Below are positions 1 through 8,824 of a DNA stretch of 64,000 nt, piece after piece. The position numbers and the translations under genes are program-made. The DNA lies in contig JAVBLV010000001.1 in assembly GCA_031553195.1 (NCBI GenBank), forward strand, positions 1 to 64,000, given 5' to 3'. The notes under the pieces are model-generated. The model searched no databases. It was not told where the DNA came from and was given only the letters and a program-made list of their open reading frames with translations. The first letter of the stretch is position 1. Each line of letters begins with the position of its first letter. The DNA comes from JAVBLV01 sp031553195. Lineage in GTDB: Bacteria > Bacteroidota > Bacteroidia > Bacteroidales > P3.

Positions 1-142
1 TTTGTGGAAAAGATTTTGAGAGATAAAAATAGTCATTTTGCAGGCGGGATTTTTCAAGAATAGTGGAGCTATTTGGTAAAAATTCCGACAAAAAAACGCA
101 TTTTTAGACTCAAAATAGTTCATAGAAAAATTTGAACAACCT
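1..142 (+). repeat. Palindromic 162-bp intergenic element, copy A (left end outside window)
   Basis: First of five long copies of one family (others at 11097, 14655, 15811 and 18746). The first ~20 bases lie outside the window. It keeps the internal landmark GCAGGCGGGATTTTTCAAGA and the right end TTTGAACAACCT. It is non-coding and ends about 80 bases beyond the 3' end of the glutathione peroxidase gene. Confidence 0.85.
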
Positions 143-223
143 AAAGATCGTCTGTAAATATTGCTAATGATGCAAAAAAAAAATCGACGACGAGGTGAGC
201 GTTTCTTCCGGTTTTGGATTCGC

Positions 224-793
224 TTATTTTTCAATCAATTTTGTTATGCTTTCGTCGGTTGGTTTTACTTTCGAAGGGAAAAATCCTAAAAGGACCCCAT
301 TTGTATCAATTAAGTATTTGCAAAAATTCCAGCTAGGCGTTTGGCTATTCCAGCCATTTTCAGAAGCGTTGGTTAACCAGCGGAAAACGATATTTTGATT
401 TTTGCCTTTTACATCCGATTTTTCAAATAATTGGAAAGTAACGCCATAATTGATTTCGCAAAAAGATGCAATTTCTTCGTTCTTATCATATTCCTGTCCT
501 CCAAAATTATCGGATGGGAATCCCAATACAATTAATTGGTCTTTATAGGTATCCTGAAGTTCCTGCAATTCCTTATATTGAGGAGTAAAACCGCATTTCG
601 AAGCAGTATTCACAATCAATACCTTTTTCCCTTTAAAGGCTCTGAAATCAATATCTTTTCCATTTATGGATAAAAAATGCAGACTGTAGAAATCTGTATT
701 GGGTTTGGCCTGATTTGGGTTGGATTTGGATTGCCCGAAACAGGCTGAGAGTAAAAAACTCCCAAAAGCCAGGATGCTCAATTTTAATTTCAT
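224..793 (-). CDS. Glutathione peroxidase family lipoprotein (thiol peroxidase)
   Basis: Reduces hydrogen or lipid peroxides; bacterial members of this family usually draw electrons from thioredoxin rather than glutathione. The 189-residue product starts with a lipoprotein signal whose lipobox ends at Cys18 (LLSAC), so it is probably anchored in the periplasm or outer membrane. Cys67 in NTASKCGFT matches the peroxidatic cysteine, and Cys112 in FCEINYGVTF fits the resolving cysteine of thioredoxin-dependent members. The tetrad segment normally written FPCNQFGGQE or FPSNDFGGQE reads FPSDNFGGQE, a small rearrangement around the usual Gln/Asn. The WNF motif is present near the C-terminus. The gene stands alone, with a repeat copy beyond its stop and a non-coding stretch before it. 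Confidence 0.9.
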   Translation of the reverse strand: MKLKLSILAFGSFLLSACFGQSKSNPNQAKPNTDFYSLHFLSINGKDIDFRAFKGKKVLIVNTASKCGFTPQYKELQELQDTYKDQLIVLGFPSDNFGGQEYDKNEEIASFCEINYGVTFQLFEKSDVKGKNQNIVFRWLTNASENGWNSQTPSWNFCKYLIDTNGVLLGFFPSKVKPTDESITKLIEK

Positions 794-1119
794 ATGTTTA
801 TTTTTTTGATTTTAAATTTCGGTCAGATTTTGATTTAGTTGAAAATTGAGAATGGAGTGTTTCATACTCATTCTCAATTCTCCACTTTCAACTCTCCATT
901 AAACAAGACTTTTGTCTCATGGCTATTTCATCTGGTTACTTCTTAATTTCATATCTTGAATAAATAAAAGCAGGTCGTTCTCATTTCTATTGGCAAGGAG
1001 TCTATCTTGTGATCGTTTTTTGCGAATAGATTCAGTTGCAAAAAAGACCATCTGAAATCCTGAAAATAAAAATGTTAAAACAACATCAATAAATAAAACC
1101 ATTGAAAAGTTAAAAAGTT
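794..1119. other. Non-coding interval with a fragment of the second repeat family
   Basis: No gene seen. About 868-940 resembles the end of the repeats near 38.2 and 63.2 kb, with shared blocks such as AACTCTCCATTAAACAAGAC and TGGCTATTTCATCT. The rest is AT-rich and unexplained. Confidence 0.5.
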
Positions 1120-1149
1120 TTGTTATTCCTCATTTTTTCTGTAGTTTTG
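1120..1149 (+). promoter_or_regulatory. Bacteroidota-type promoter for the S9 peptidase gene
   Basis: TTG at 1120-1122, a 19-base spacer, then TAGTTTTG at 1142-1149. This fits the -33 TTG / -7 TAnnTTTG consensus and would give a leader of about 50 bases. Confidence 0.6.
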
Positions 1150-1203
1150 AAAATGTCAAAAAAAACAGAATTAGTTTTATTTCATTTAAAATGAATTATT
1201 TAT

Positions 1204-3306
1204 ATGAGAAAGAAAATATTTTTTTCAATTGTTTTGTTGTCTTTGGGGCTAAACGCTTGTAAAGAAACCGTCAATCCAAAAGACGGAGCATCCTCAGAGA
1301 TTATTAAGAAGCCAACGATAAAAGTTGAGAATGGCAAATTTACTCCCGAAGTAATGTGGTCGATGGGCAAACTAGGCGAATATGCCGTTTCGCCCGATGG
1401 GAAGCGAGTCCTCTATACGGTTACTTACTACAGCGTAGAGGCAAATAAAGGGAATGCCGAAATCTATTTGATGAATGTAGACGGAAGTGATTTAAAGCAA
1501 CTCACCCAAACAGCCAAAAGCGAATTTAATCCGCAATGGAATCCCAATAAAAAACGAATTGGCTTTTTAAGAGGAACCGATGACATGGGACCTCAATTGT
1601 TTGAAATGGATATAGATGGGAAAAACGAAAAACAGATATCAAAAATAGATGGCGGCTTGGAAGGTTTCAAATACTCTCCGGACGGTTCAAAAATATTTTA
1701 TATTAAGACAATACATAAAGATAGGGAGTTAGACAAATTATACAAAGGCCTTCCTAAGGCAACCGGTCGTATCAATGAAGATTTGATGTACAGGCATTGG
1801 GATGAATGGGTAGATGCTATTCCGCATGTTTTTGTGGCTGATTTCAACGGCCAGACTTTGGCAAACGACAAAGATATTCTGGAAAATGAACCTTTTGAAT
1901 GTCCGATGAGGCCATGGGGCGGCATAGAACAAATTGCATGGTCGCCAGACGGCAAAAATCTGGCGTACACTTGCCGTAAAAAAACAGGAAAAGAATATGC
2001 TATTTCCACTAATTCGGATATTTATGTTTATAACATAGAAACCAAAACCACGCAAAATATTACCGAAGGCATGATGGGATACGACCAAAACCCTGTTTAT
2101 TCTTTCGATGGTAAAAAAATTGCATGGGAAAGCATGGAACGCGAAGGGTATGAAGCTGATAAAACCCGGTTATTCATCTACGATTTGGAAACCAAAGAAA
2201 AGAAATATCTAACTTCTAAATTAGATCAAAATGTTTCGTCGCTCGCTTGGTCAAAAGACAACCGATCTATTTATTTTATCAGTCCTTGGCATGGCGTACA
2301 GGATATTTATCAAATCGATATATCAAATGACTCTGTTAGCCGTCTGACAAATGGGGTTCACAACTATACAAATATTCAATTAGGCGATAATAAATTGATT
2401 GCAAGCAGAACTTCCATGTCTACGCCGGCGGAATTATTTTCCGTTCAATTGGCCGACAACAGAGAGGCGCAAGTATCTGCGATCAATAAAGATTTATTAG
2501 CCCAAGTAAAAATGGGAAAAGTGGAAGAAAGATGGATCGAAACCTCGGATAAAAAACAAATGTTGACCTGGATTATTTATCCGCCGGATTTTGATAGCGC
2601 CAAAAAATACCCTGCCATTTTATATTGTCAAGGAGGCCCTCAGGATATGGTAAGTCAATTTTGGTCAACCCGTTGGAATTTCCAGATTATGGCTTCGGCA
2701 GGTTATATTGTCGTGGCGCCCAATCGTAGAGGGCTTCCCGGCTTCGGTCAGGTTTGGAACGAACAAATCAGCGGCGATTATGGCGGACAAAATCAAAAAG
2801 ATTATTTATCGGCTATCGATGCAATGGCCAAAGAAAAATATGTGGATGCGGATAGACTCGGCGCTGTTGGGGCTAGTTATGGCGCATTTTCCGTTTATTG
2901 GTTGGCGGGAAATCATGATAAACGATTTAAGGCGTTTATTGCCCACAATGGAATGTTTAACTTAGAGCAACAGTATTTGGAAACGGAAGAAATCTGGTTT
3001 ACCAATTGGGATTTAGGCGGGCCATTCTGGGACAAGAATAATAAAGTAGCTCAGCGAAGTTATGCCAATTCTCCCCATAAATTTGTCGACAAATGGGATA
3101 CGCCTATTTTGATTATTCACGGGGAATTGGATTATAGAATTGTCGCATCGCAAGGAATGGCGGCCTATAATGCGGCTGTTTTGAGAGGCGTTCCTGCCCG
3201 TTATTTATATTTTCCGGATGAAAACCATTGGGTATTGCAACCGCAAAATAGCATATTGTGGCACAGGAATTTTGTCGATTGGCTGGATAAATGGTTAAAA
3301 AAATAA
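1204..3306 (+). CDS. dpp5: S9 family peptidase, DPP5-like lipoprotein
   Basis: Serine exopeptidase of the prolyl oligopeptidase family, likely removing dipeptides from peptides in the periplasm as part of amino-acid scavenging. The 700-residue protein has a lipoprotein signal (LLSLGLNAC), then PD40/WD40-like propeller blades with repeated SPDG motifs over roughly residues 50-420, then an alpha/beta hydrolase domain. The triad is visible: Ser558 in GASYGAF, Asp643 in HGELDYRI, His675 in DENHW. Length and the GGPQDMVSQFW segment fit the DPP5 branch (P. gingivalis and fungal DPP5). Substrate preference is inferred from the family. The gene has its own promoter and precedes the DUF3127 gene by about 100 bases. 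Confidence 0.88.
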   Translation: MRKKIFFSIVLLSLGLNACKETVNPKDGASSEIIKKPTIKVENGKFTPEVMWSMGKLGEYAVSPDGKRVLYTVTYYSVEANKGNAEIYLMNVDGSDLKQLTQTAKSEFNPQWNPNKKRIGFLRGTDDMGPQLFEMDIDGKNEKQISKIDGGLEGFKYSPDGSKIFYIKTIHKDRELDKLYKGLPKATGRINEDLMYRHWDEWVDAIPHVFVADFNGQTLANDKDILENEPFECPMRPWGGIEQIAWSPDGKNLAYTCRKKTGKEYAISTNSDIYVYNIETKTTQNITEGMMGYDQNPVYSFDGKKIAWESMEREGYEADKTRLFIYDLETKEKKYLTSKLDQNVSSLAWSKDNRSIYFISPWHGVQDIYQIDISNDSVSRLTNGVHNYTNIQLGDNKLIASRTSMSTPAELFSVQLADNREAQVSAINKDLLAQVKMGKVEERWIETSDKKQMLTWIIYPPDFDSAKKYPAILYCQGGPQDMVSQFWSTRWNFQIMASAGYIVVAPNRRGLPGFGQVWNEQISGDYGGQNQKDYLSAIDAMAKEKYVDADRLGAVGASYGAFSVYWLAGNHDKRFKAFIAHNGMFNLEQQYLETEEIWFTNWDLGGPFWDKNNKVAQRSYANSPHKFVDKWDTPILIIHGELDYRIVASQGMAAYNAAVLRGVPARYLYFPDENHWVLQPQNSILWHRNFVDWLDKWLKK

Positions 3307-3413
3307 TTACGAAAACAATTATAAAGTAAGTATATTGCAAAATTAAATAGGCTGTTTTTTGACGTATACTTATTCGGAAAAGTATAGAGAAATTAAATAA
3401 ATATCAATAAAAA

Positions 3414-3836
3414 ATGGAAGCTGTAGGAAAGATTTTTAAGATCATGCCCGAACAATCTGGAGAAGGACGTAACGGACGTTGGGTAAGACAAGAATTTGTA
3501 ATTGAAACGGAGGATCAATTTCCCCGGAAAATATGTTTTTCCATGTGGGGCGAAGATAAAGTCGCCGGACTTAAACAATTGGCATTGGGCGAAAAAGTAG
3601 TGGTGAGTTTTAACGCTGAATCGCGCGAATTTAATGATAGGTGGTATACCGATTTACGTTGCTGGAAATTAGATAAACAAGTAACTCAGTCTGTAACAGG
3701 CTCTTCGAATACCGGTTGGCCTCCTCAAAATACGCAATCGTACCAAGCAAATTCTGCGCCGCAGACGGAGTCTATTCCGGAGAACGATTTTGGAAGCAAT
3801 AGCCCGTTAGACCCGGATGATGATTTGCCGTTTTAA
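3414..3836 (+). CDS. DUF3127 protein with an SSB-like acidic C-terminal tip
   Basis: A 140-residue soluble protein of the Bacteroidota DUF3127 family. Residues 1-90 hold the conserved domain (MEAVGKIFKI, the FSMWGEDK segment and WYTDLRCWKL), which looks like a small OB-type beta barrel. A Ser/Gln/Asn-rich linker follows (about 93-125), and the chain ends in DPDDDLPF. This layout of beta barrel, flexible linker and DDD-hydrophobic-P-F tip is that of single-stranded DNA-binding protein, whose tip recruits repair and replication proteins. The true SSB of this window (29969-30382) ends in NDLPF. A DNA-binding or SSB-partner role is an inference from this tail. Confidence 0.8.
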   Translation: MEAVGKIFKIMPEQSGEGRNGRWVRQEFVIETEDQFPRKICFSMWGEDKVAGLKQLALGEKVVVSFNAESREFNDRWYTDLRCWKLDKQVTQSVTGSSNTGWPPQNTQSYQANSAPQTESIPENDFGSNSPLDPDDDLPF

Positions 3837-3860
3837 TATAAAAACGCTGTAATATTTTCG

Positions 3861-3868
3861 TAACTTTG
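3861..3868 (+). promoter_or_regulatory. -7 element (TAACTTTG) before the 44-residue lipoprotein gene
   Basis: TAACTTTG matches TAnnTTTG and lies 32 bases before the start codon at 3901. No clear TTG at the proper upstream distance. Confidence 0.45.
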
Positions 3869-3900
3869 CAGTTTTATATAGTAGCAAAATAAACGTTTAT

Positions 3901-4035
3901 ATGAAGAAGAAAATTTGGTTATTGATGATTGCTCTTGCAGCTACGGCCTTTATTTTCGCCTCCTGCGCGCAATCAAATAGCTGCCCTACATTTGACGGCG
4001 TTAGGCAGCCGGTTAATAAAAAATATAGTAGATAA
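3901..4035 (+). CDS. Small lipoprotein of 44 residues, function unknown
   Basis: A short gene with good signals: ATG start, MKKK positive start, a hydrophobic stretch and a lipobox (FASC) at Cys21, leaving a mature peptide of only about 24 residues with another Cys (NSCPTFDG). A TAnnTTTG element lies upstream and a strong hairpin terminator follows at 4057-4103, so it is probably a free-standing transcription unit. Tiny lipoproteins with a Cys-Pro motif after the lipobox are common in Bacteroidota, but I know no function. Confidence 0.7.
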   Translation: MKKKIWLLMIALAATAFIFASCAQSNSCPTFDGVRQPVNKKYSR

Positions 4036-4056
4036 ATATAAAACTCGACTTCGGGA

Positions 4057-4103
4057 GAGGCCCATTGCGTCTTATTTTAAAAAATAGGAACAGTGGGCTT
4101 TTT
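4057..4103 (+). terminator. Rho-independent terminator after the small lipoprotein gene
   Basis: GGCCCATTG pairs with CAGTGGGCT (one G-U pair), and the 3' arm runs straight into TTTTT. The loop holds a second AT-rich inverted repeat. Confidence 0.75.
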
Positions 4104-4173
4104 CGCTTCAAAATTTGAAATTCGATAAAAAAGGTTTCAAATATTTTGATCCATTGAAATAAATGTAATTAGA

Positions 4174-5982
4174 ATGTCCGATCCGGTAAAAAAACAATTT
4201 AATATACAAGAAATTTTTCAACCCAAACTCTTTAAACTTATTAAAGAGAAGAAGTATGATAAGAAAACTTTTTTATCCGATTTAGTGTCGGGAATTATAG
4301 TTGGAATTGTCGCCATTCCATTGGCGATTGCCTTTGGGATTGCCTCGGGAGTATCGCCTCAACAAGGTTTGATAACTGCTTTTATCGCCGGATTTATCAT
4401 TTCTTTCTTAGGCGGGAGTAGCGTACAAATCGGCGGTCCTACAGGCGCGTTTATTATTATTGTTTATGGAATTGTCGCTCAATATGGTATGAGCGGGTTG
4501 ATTATTGCGACTGTAATGGCAGGTTGTATGTTAATTCTTATGGGGGTTCTGAAATTGGGGAATGTAATTAAATTTATTCCGTATCCTATTATTGTTGGCT
4601 TTACCAGCGGGATTGCAGTAGTCATTTTTTCTACCCAGATAAAAGATTTCTTGGGTTTGCAGGTAGACTCGGTTCCTTCGGAATTTATTGATAAATGGAT
4701 ATTTTATTTTAAAAACATAAGCGCTCTTAATTGGTGGGCGCTCTTTATAGGCGTTACTACTGTTTTAATTATTGCATTTTGGCCAAGGGTTACCAAACGG
4801 ATTCCGGGTTCTTTGGTGGCTATTATTGTTTTGACGGTGGTTGCTGTGGCGTTAAAAAATTATATGGGCGTTGATATTGAAACCATTGGCAGCCGTTTTC
4901 CCGAATTGGCGGGAGGTTCTCCGCTTCCCAAGCCGGAAACGCCTAAAATAGATATGACGGCTATCAGAATGCTAATTCAACCGGCGTTTACCATTGCCAT
5001 GTTAGGCGCCATAGAATCTTTGCTCTCTGCAATGGTGGCAGACGGGGTTACCGGCAAAAAACATCACTCCAATACGGAATTGATAGCGCAGGGCGTCGCC
5101 AATGTTATAACTCCGTTCTTTGGCGGAATTCCCGCTACCGGAGCTATTGCACGAACAATGACCAATATTAATAATGGCGGTAAAACGCCTGTGGCGGGAA
5201 TAATTCATGCCATATTTTTATTATTAATTTTCTTGTTTCTGATGCCTTTGGCCGTACATATTCCCATGGCTTGTTTAAGCGGAGTATTGGTAATGGTTGC
5301 ATATAATATGAGCGAATGGCGTTCTTTCAAGGCTCTTTTAAGTCACTCTAAGCTTAAGACAAATAATAAAAATAATTTGCAAACATTTTTGCAACAAGTT
5401 TCCTTAATGAAATATTGGAGAAACTTATCCGACGCTTCGGTTTTGCTGGTCACTTTTTTATTAACGGTAATCTTCGATTTAACCATAGCGATTGAAATCG
5501 GTTTGTTGATGGCGGTTGTCCTCTTTTTAAAACGCGTAAGCGAAACTTCGGGAATCTCCGTTTTGGCGGAAGATATTAAAAACTCCGAAAATGAGGAAAT
5601 TACCGATACCGAAACATTGGATATTCCCAAAAGTGTGGAAGTATATGAAATCAACGGCCCTTTCTTTTTTGGGATGGCCAATAAATTTGACGAGGTAGAC
5701 GAAGCCAATAAAAGGAAAATGCAGGTTCGCATTATCAGAATGCGAAAAGTACCCTTTATCGATTCTACCGGTTTACACAATTTGCGCAATTTATGGAAAC
5801 GTTCTCAAAAGGAGAAGATCCAGGTTGTTCTTTCCGGCGTAAATCCGGATGTGCATGAATCGCTAAGAAACTCAGGCTTTGCCAATGAATTGGGCGAAGA
5901 ATTTATCTGTAGTCACATTAGTTTGGCAGTTAAAAAGGCCAAAGAGATTGTCGAAATAAAAAATGCGAAAGAAGAAAATTAA
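4174..5982 (+). CDS. SulP family inorganic anion transporter with STAS domain
   Basis: Inner-membrane transporter of the SulP/SLC26 family. Members move sulfate, bicarbonate or other anions by proton or sodium symport or exchange; the substrate cannot be read from the sequence. The 602-residue protein has a cytoplasmic N-terminus, about 12-14 membrane segments (residues ~35-450) with the family blocks AIPLAIAFGIASG and GGPTGAF, and a C-terminal STAS domain (about 490-590) containing VPFIDSTGLHNL. An insertion of about 30 polar residues (SKLKTNNKNNLQTF) lies in the late membrane domain. The stop overlaps by 4 bases the stop of the convergent gene on the other strand. Confidence 0.92.
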   Translation: MSDPVKKQFNIQEIFQPKLFKLIKEKKYDKKTFLSDLVSGIIVGIVAIPLAIAFGIASGVSPQQGLITAFIAGFIISFLGGSSVQIGGPTGAFIIIVYGIVAQYGMSGLIIATVMAGCMLILMGVLKLGNVIKFIPYPIIVGFTSGIAVVIFSTQIKDFLGLQVDSVPSEFIDKWIFYFKNISALNWWALFIGVTTVLIIAFWPRVTKRIPGSLVAIIVLTVVAVALKNYMGVDIETIGSRFPELAGGSPLPKPETPKIDMTAIRMLIQPAFTIAMLGAIESLLSAMVADGVTGKKHHSNTELIAQGVANVITPFFGGIPATGAIARTMTNINNGGKTPVAGIIHAIFLLLIFLFLMPLAVHIPMACLSGVLVMVAYNMSEWRSFKALLSHSKLKTNNKNNLQTFLQQVSLMKYWRNLSDASVLLVTFLLTVIFDLTIAIEIGLLMAVVLFLKRVSETSGISVLAEDIKNSENEEITDTETLDIPKSVEVYEINGPFFFGMANKFDEVDEANKRKMQVRIIRMRKVPFIDSTGLHNLRNLWKRSQKEKIQVVLSGVNPDVHESLRNSGFANELGEEFICSHISLAVKKAKEIVEIKNAKEEN

Positions 5983-6698
5983 TCGCTATATAATTCTTCT
6001 GCTAATCGTTTTATATCCTCGCCGGTTGGAAACCAAGGATACGCATCTCTTACTTCGCCAAGATATGCTTCTAGTTCCTTTATGTCCCGCGTATTCCTTA
6101 AGATAAAATCTGCATTTTCGGGAAGCATAGTTTCAATAATCTTCAGTGTCCTCGTCTTTAAACTAATGTTATCCAATTCCAAAATAAATCCGGGGATACA
6201 TTTGCTCTGATTAGGATCCAATTTTTTATCGGCGATATACGCAACAGATGAATATACTTTCCCGCTGATTGGAGAAACATAAGGGATCTGCACTTTTTGA
6301 GTTCTATAACCGGCAATTTCTTTTTGCTCGCCTAAATAATTGATGCTTTCGTCGCAAACAGTATCGGGAAAATAATCTGTCTGTAGAACATAATTACCTG
6401 CAACAGGCCTTTCTATTTTATCCCGTCTCGGTTTTCCCTCAGAATAATTGATAATGGCATAAAGAATTTTATTTTTATGGTCAATTAGCTTCGAGGGGAG
6501 GGTATGGGTTGCGTATTTGCTATAATAATAATTTTCCGTTAAAAAGATGCTATCTATTGATTTCATTCCTGTTTTCAGAAAGGAAACTTCCTGAATAATA
6601 ATATATCCTTTGCACATTTTTGTTTCCTGGGAATAGGAAATATTTGAAGCGAGAAAAAACACAAGGAGTAACGTGCTAATAATGAATTGTTTTTTCAT
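5979..6698 (-). CDS. Secreted GLPGLI-like protein, function unknown
   Basis: A 239-residue exported protein. I prefer the ATG at 6698 (MKKQFIISTLLLVFF signal peptide) because a TAnnTTTG element at 6738-6745 would start transcription near 6730, inside the longer reading. After the signal peptide come mostly beta-strand segments; the block EIAGYRTQK ... VAYIADKKL ... IPGFILELD matches the layout of GLPGLI family proteins of Bacteroidota, whose name comes from a similar GLPGLI block. No catalytic motif seen. It converges on the SulP gene with overlapping stops. Confidence 0.7.
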   Translation of the reverse strand: MKKQFIISTLLLVFFLASNISYSQETKMCKGYIIIQEVSFLKTGMKSIDSIFLTENYYYSKYATHTLPSKLIDHKNKILYAIINYSEGKPRRDKIERPVAGNYVLQTDYFPDTVCDESINYLGEQKEIAGYRTQKVQIPYVSPISGKVYSSVAYIADKKLDPNQSKCIPGFILELDNISLKTRTLKIIETMLPENADFILRNTRDIKELEAYLGEVRDAYPWFPTGEDIKRLAEELYSD

Positions 6699-6737
6699 GA
6701 TATGGCGGTGTAAATTTGTGGAGATATTTTTACTAAA

Positions 6738-6745
6738 CAAATGTA
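6738..6745 (-). promoter_or_regulatory. -7 element (TACATTTG) for the GLPGLI-like gene
   Basis: Read on the minus strand, TACATTTG fits TAnnTTTG and decides for the 6698 start. No convincing -33 element. Confidence 0.45.
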
Positions 6746-6818
6746 CAACAAATATCCGTCAAAACCATATCACAAGAGCTGATATTATCGAAATAAAGCC
6801 AATAAATTTCAAATTTCT

Positions 6819-8621
6819 TTAGCTCTTACTCATCCTTTTCCGTTCAATTTCATCCAGGATAATTTTTCTTAATCGCAACGATTTGGGCGTGATTTCCAAA
6901 TATTCGTCTTTGCCGATATACTCCATCGCTTCTTCCAATGAGAATTTCACGGCCGGAGCAATAGACATTTTTTCGTCGGAACCGGAAGCTCTCATGTTGG
7001 TGAGTTTCTTTCCCACTGTAACATTGATTACCAAATCGTCGGGACGGATATGCTCCCCAATGATTTGTCCGGCATATACATCTTCGCCCGGATCAATAAA
7101 AAATGTTCCCCTGTCCTGCAATTTATCTATGGAATAAGCAATAGCCGTTCCGGTGTCTTTCACAATTAAAGATCCCATGCGCCGGCCTCCGATATCTCCT
7201 TTCCAAGGTTCGAATGCTTTAAAACGATGCGCCATAATGGCTTCGCCTTCCGAAACCGTTAAAACCATATTCCGGAGGCCGATAAGTCCTCTGGAAGGAA
7301 TACTAAACTCAATATGCACGCGATCTCCTTTAGTATCGATGGAAAGAATTTCTGCTTTACGTTGAGTAACCAATTCTATTACTTTTCCGGAAAAATTTTC
7401 AGGGACCAAGATTGTCAATTGTTCGATAGGTTCGCATTTTGCGCCATCAATCTCTTTAATAATAACCTGAGGTTGTCCGACTTGTAACTCGTATCCCTCT
7501 CTCCGCATGGTTTCAATCAGGATAGATAGATGCAAGATTCCTCTTCCGAATACAAGTAAAGAATCGGGAGAGTCTGTTTCTTGTAAACGAAGGGCTAAGT
7601 TTTTCTCTAACTCTTTAAATAACCGTTCTCTCAGATGTCGCGAAGTAACAAATTTGCCTTCTCTTCCAAAAAATGGAGAATTGTTGATTGTAAACAACAT
7701 GCTCATGGTTGGCTCGTCGACCTTTATCGGCTGCAAAGGTTCGGGATTTTCCACATCGCAAACGGAATCTCCGATATCGAAATTTTCTAATCCGAGAATT
7801 GCGCAGATTTCGCCAGGATGGATGGCCGTTTTTATTTTTTCTTTTGCCAAACCTTCAAAAACATACAATTCTTTTATCCTCGATTTGAGCGTAGTTCCAT
7901 CTCTTTTCACTAATACTGTCTCTTGTCCGGCTTGAATGGAACCTCTTAATAAACGCCCTACGGCAATCCGGCCGACATAAGAAGAATAATCCAAAGACGA
8001 GATCATTAACTGAAGATTTCCTTCAGGAAAAACAGGCTCGGGAATATATTTAATAATCACATCCAACAAATATGAAATATCGTCTGCCGGTTTTCTCCAA
8101 TCTTCCGACATCCAACCCTGTTTTGAAGAACCATATACGGTAGGAAAATCCAATTGATCTTCAGATGCTCCCAGATTGAACATCAAATCGAAAACGGATT
8201 CTTGGGTTTCTTCCGGGCGACAATTGGGTTTATCAACTTTGTTGATTACGACTATGGGTTTTAAATTTAGTTCGATGGCTTTTTGCAGAACAAAACGAGT
8301 TTGAGGCATGGGGCCTTCAAAAGCGTCTACTATTAAAAGCACGCCATCCGCCATATTTAAAACGCGTTCTACCTCGCCTCCGAAGTCGCTATGCCCGGGA
8401 GTATCAATAATATTGATTTTAAAATCTTTGTAGCGAATAGAAACATTTTTGGACAAAATAGTAATTCCGCGTTCGCGTTCCAAGTCGTTATTATCTAAAA
8501 TTAAATCTTGTATATCTTGGTTGTCTCTAAAAAGTTTGGCCTGGTGTAACATGCGATCGACTAGAGTGGTTTTCCCGTGATCGACATGCGCTATAATAGC
8601 AATGTTGCGAATCCTTTGCAT
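6819..8621 (-). CDS. typA: Translational GTPase TypA/BipA
   Basis: Ribosome-associated GTPase of the EF-G/LepA group, involved in ribosome assembly and stress or cold adaptation. The 600-residue length is normal for the family. The G domain has the P-loop AHVDHGKTT (residues 11-19), the switch region ERERGITIL (48-56), DTPGHSDF (73-80) and NKVDK. EF-G-like beta-barrel and alpha/beta domains follow, then the TypA-specific C-terminal domain (GEHIRPDDL, NMRASGSDEK). Monocistronic; a -7 element lies about 40 bases before the start. Confidence 0.97.
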   Translation of the reverse strand: MQRIRNIAIIAHVDHGKTTLVDRMLHQAKLFRDNQDIQDLILDNNDLERERGITILSKNVSIRYKDFKINIIDTPGHSDFGGEVERVLNMADGVLLIVDAFEGPMPQTRFVLQKAIELNLKPIVVINKVDKPNCRPEETQESVFDLMFNLGASEDQLDFPTVYGSSKQGWMSEDWRKPADDISYLLDVIIKYIPEPVFPEGNLQLMISSLDYSSYVGRIAVGRLLRGSIQAGQETVLVKRDGTTLKSRIKELYVFEGLAKEKIKTAIHPGEICAILGLENFDIGDSVCDVENPEPLQPIKVDEPTMSMLFTINNSPFFGREGKFVTSRHLRERLFKELEKNLALRLQETDSPDSLLVFGRGILHLSILIETMRREGYELQVGQPQVIIKEIDGAKCEPIEQLTILVPENFSGKVIELVTQRKAEILSIDTKGDRVHIEFSIPSRGLIGLRNMVLTVSEGEAIMAHRFKAFEPWKGDIGGRRMGSLIVKDTGTAIAYSIDKLQDRGTFFIDPGEDVYAGQIIGEHIRPDDLVINVTVGKKLTNMRASGSDEKMSIAPAVKFSLEEAMEYIGKDEYLEITPKSLRLRKIILDEIERKRMSKS

Positions 8622-8658
8622 GAAAATAAGATGTTATATGTAGAATAAAATAAGGGTG

Positions 8659-8666
8659 CAAAGGTA
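8659..8666 (-). promoter_or_regulatory. -7 element (TACCTTTG) for typA
   Basis: TACCTTTG on the minus strand, about 38 bases before the typA start. No TTG at 19-21 bases upstream. Confidence 0.45.
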
Positions 8667-8824
8667 CGAATTTAGTTTTATTTTGAGGCTCGGAGATGAA
8701 AACAAACTCAAAATAAGCAAGTAGGGATAATGCAATCTTATAAAATAACGCTATCCCTACCTCTTTTTTTATAATTTTGGGAGAGGTCTAAAAAAATATC
8801 TGGGATATATTTTTTAGCTAGCTT

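Noticed and set aside
5343..5789. Minus-strand frame of 148 codons inside the SulP gene
   Set aside because: It lies wholly within the confident SulP/STAS coding sequence and has no family motifs or start signals.
7507..7935. Plus-strand frame of 142 codons inside typA
   Set aside because: Antisense to conserved TypA domains, with no recognisable protein features.
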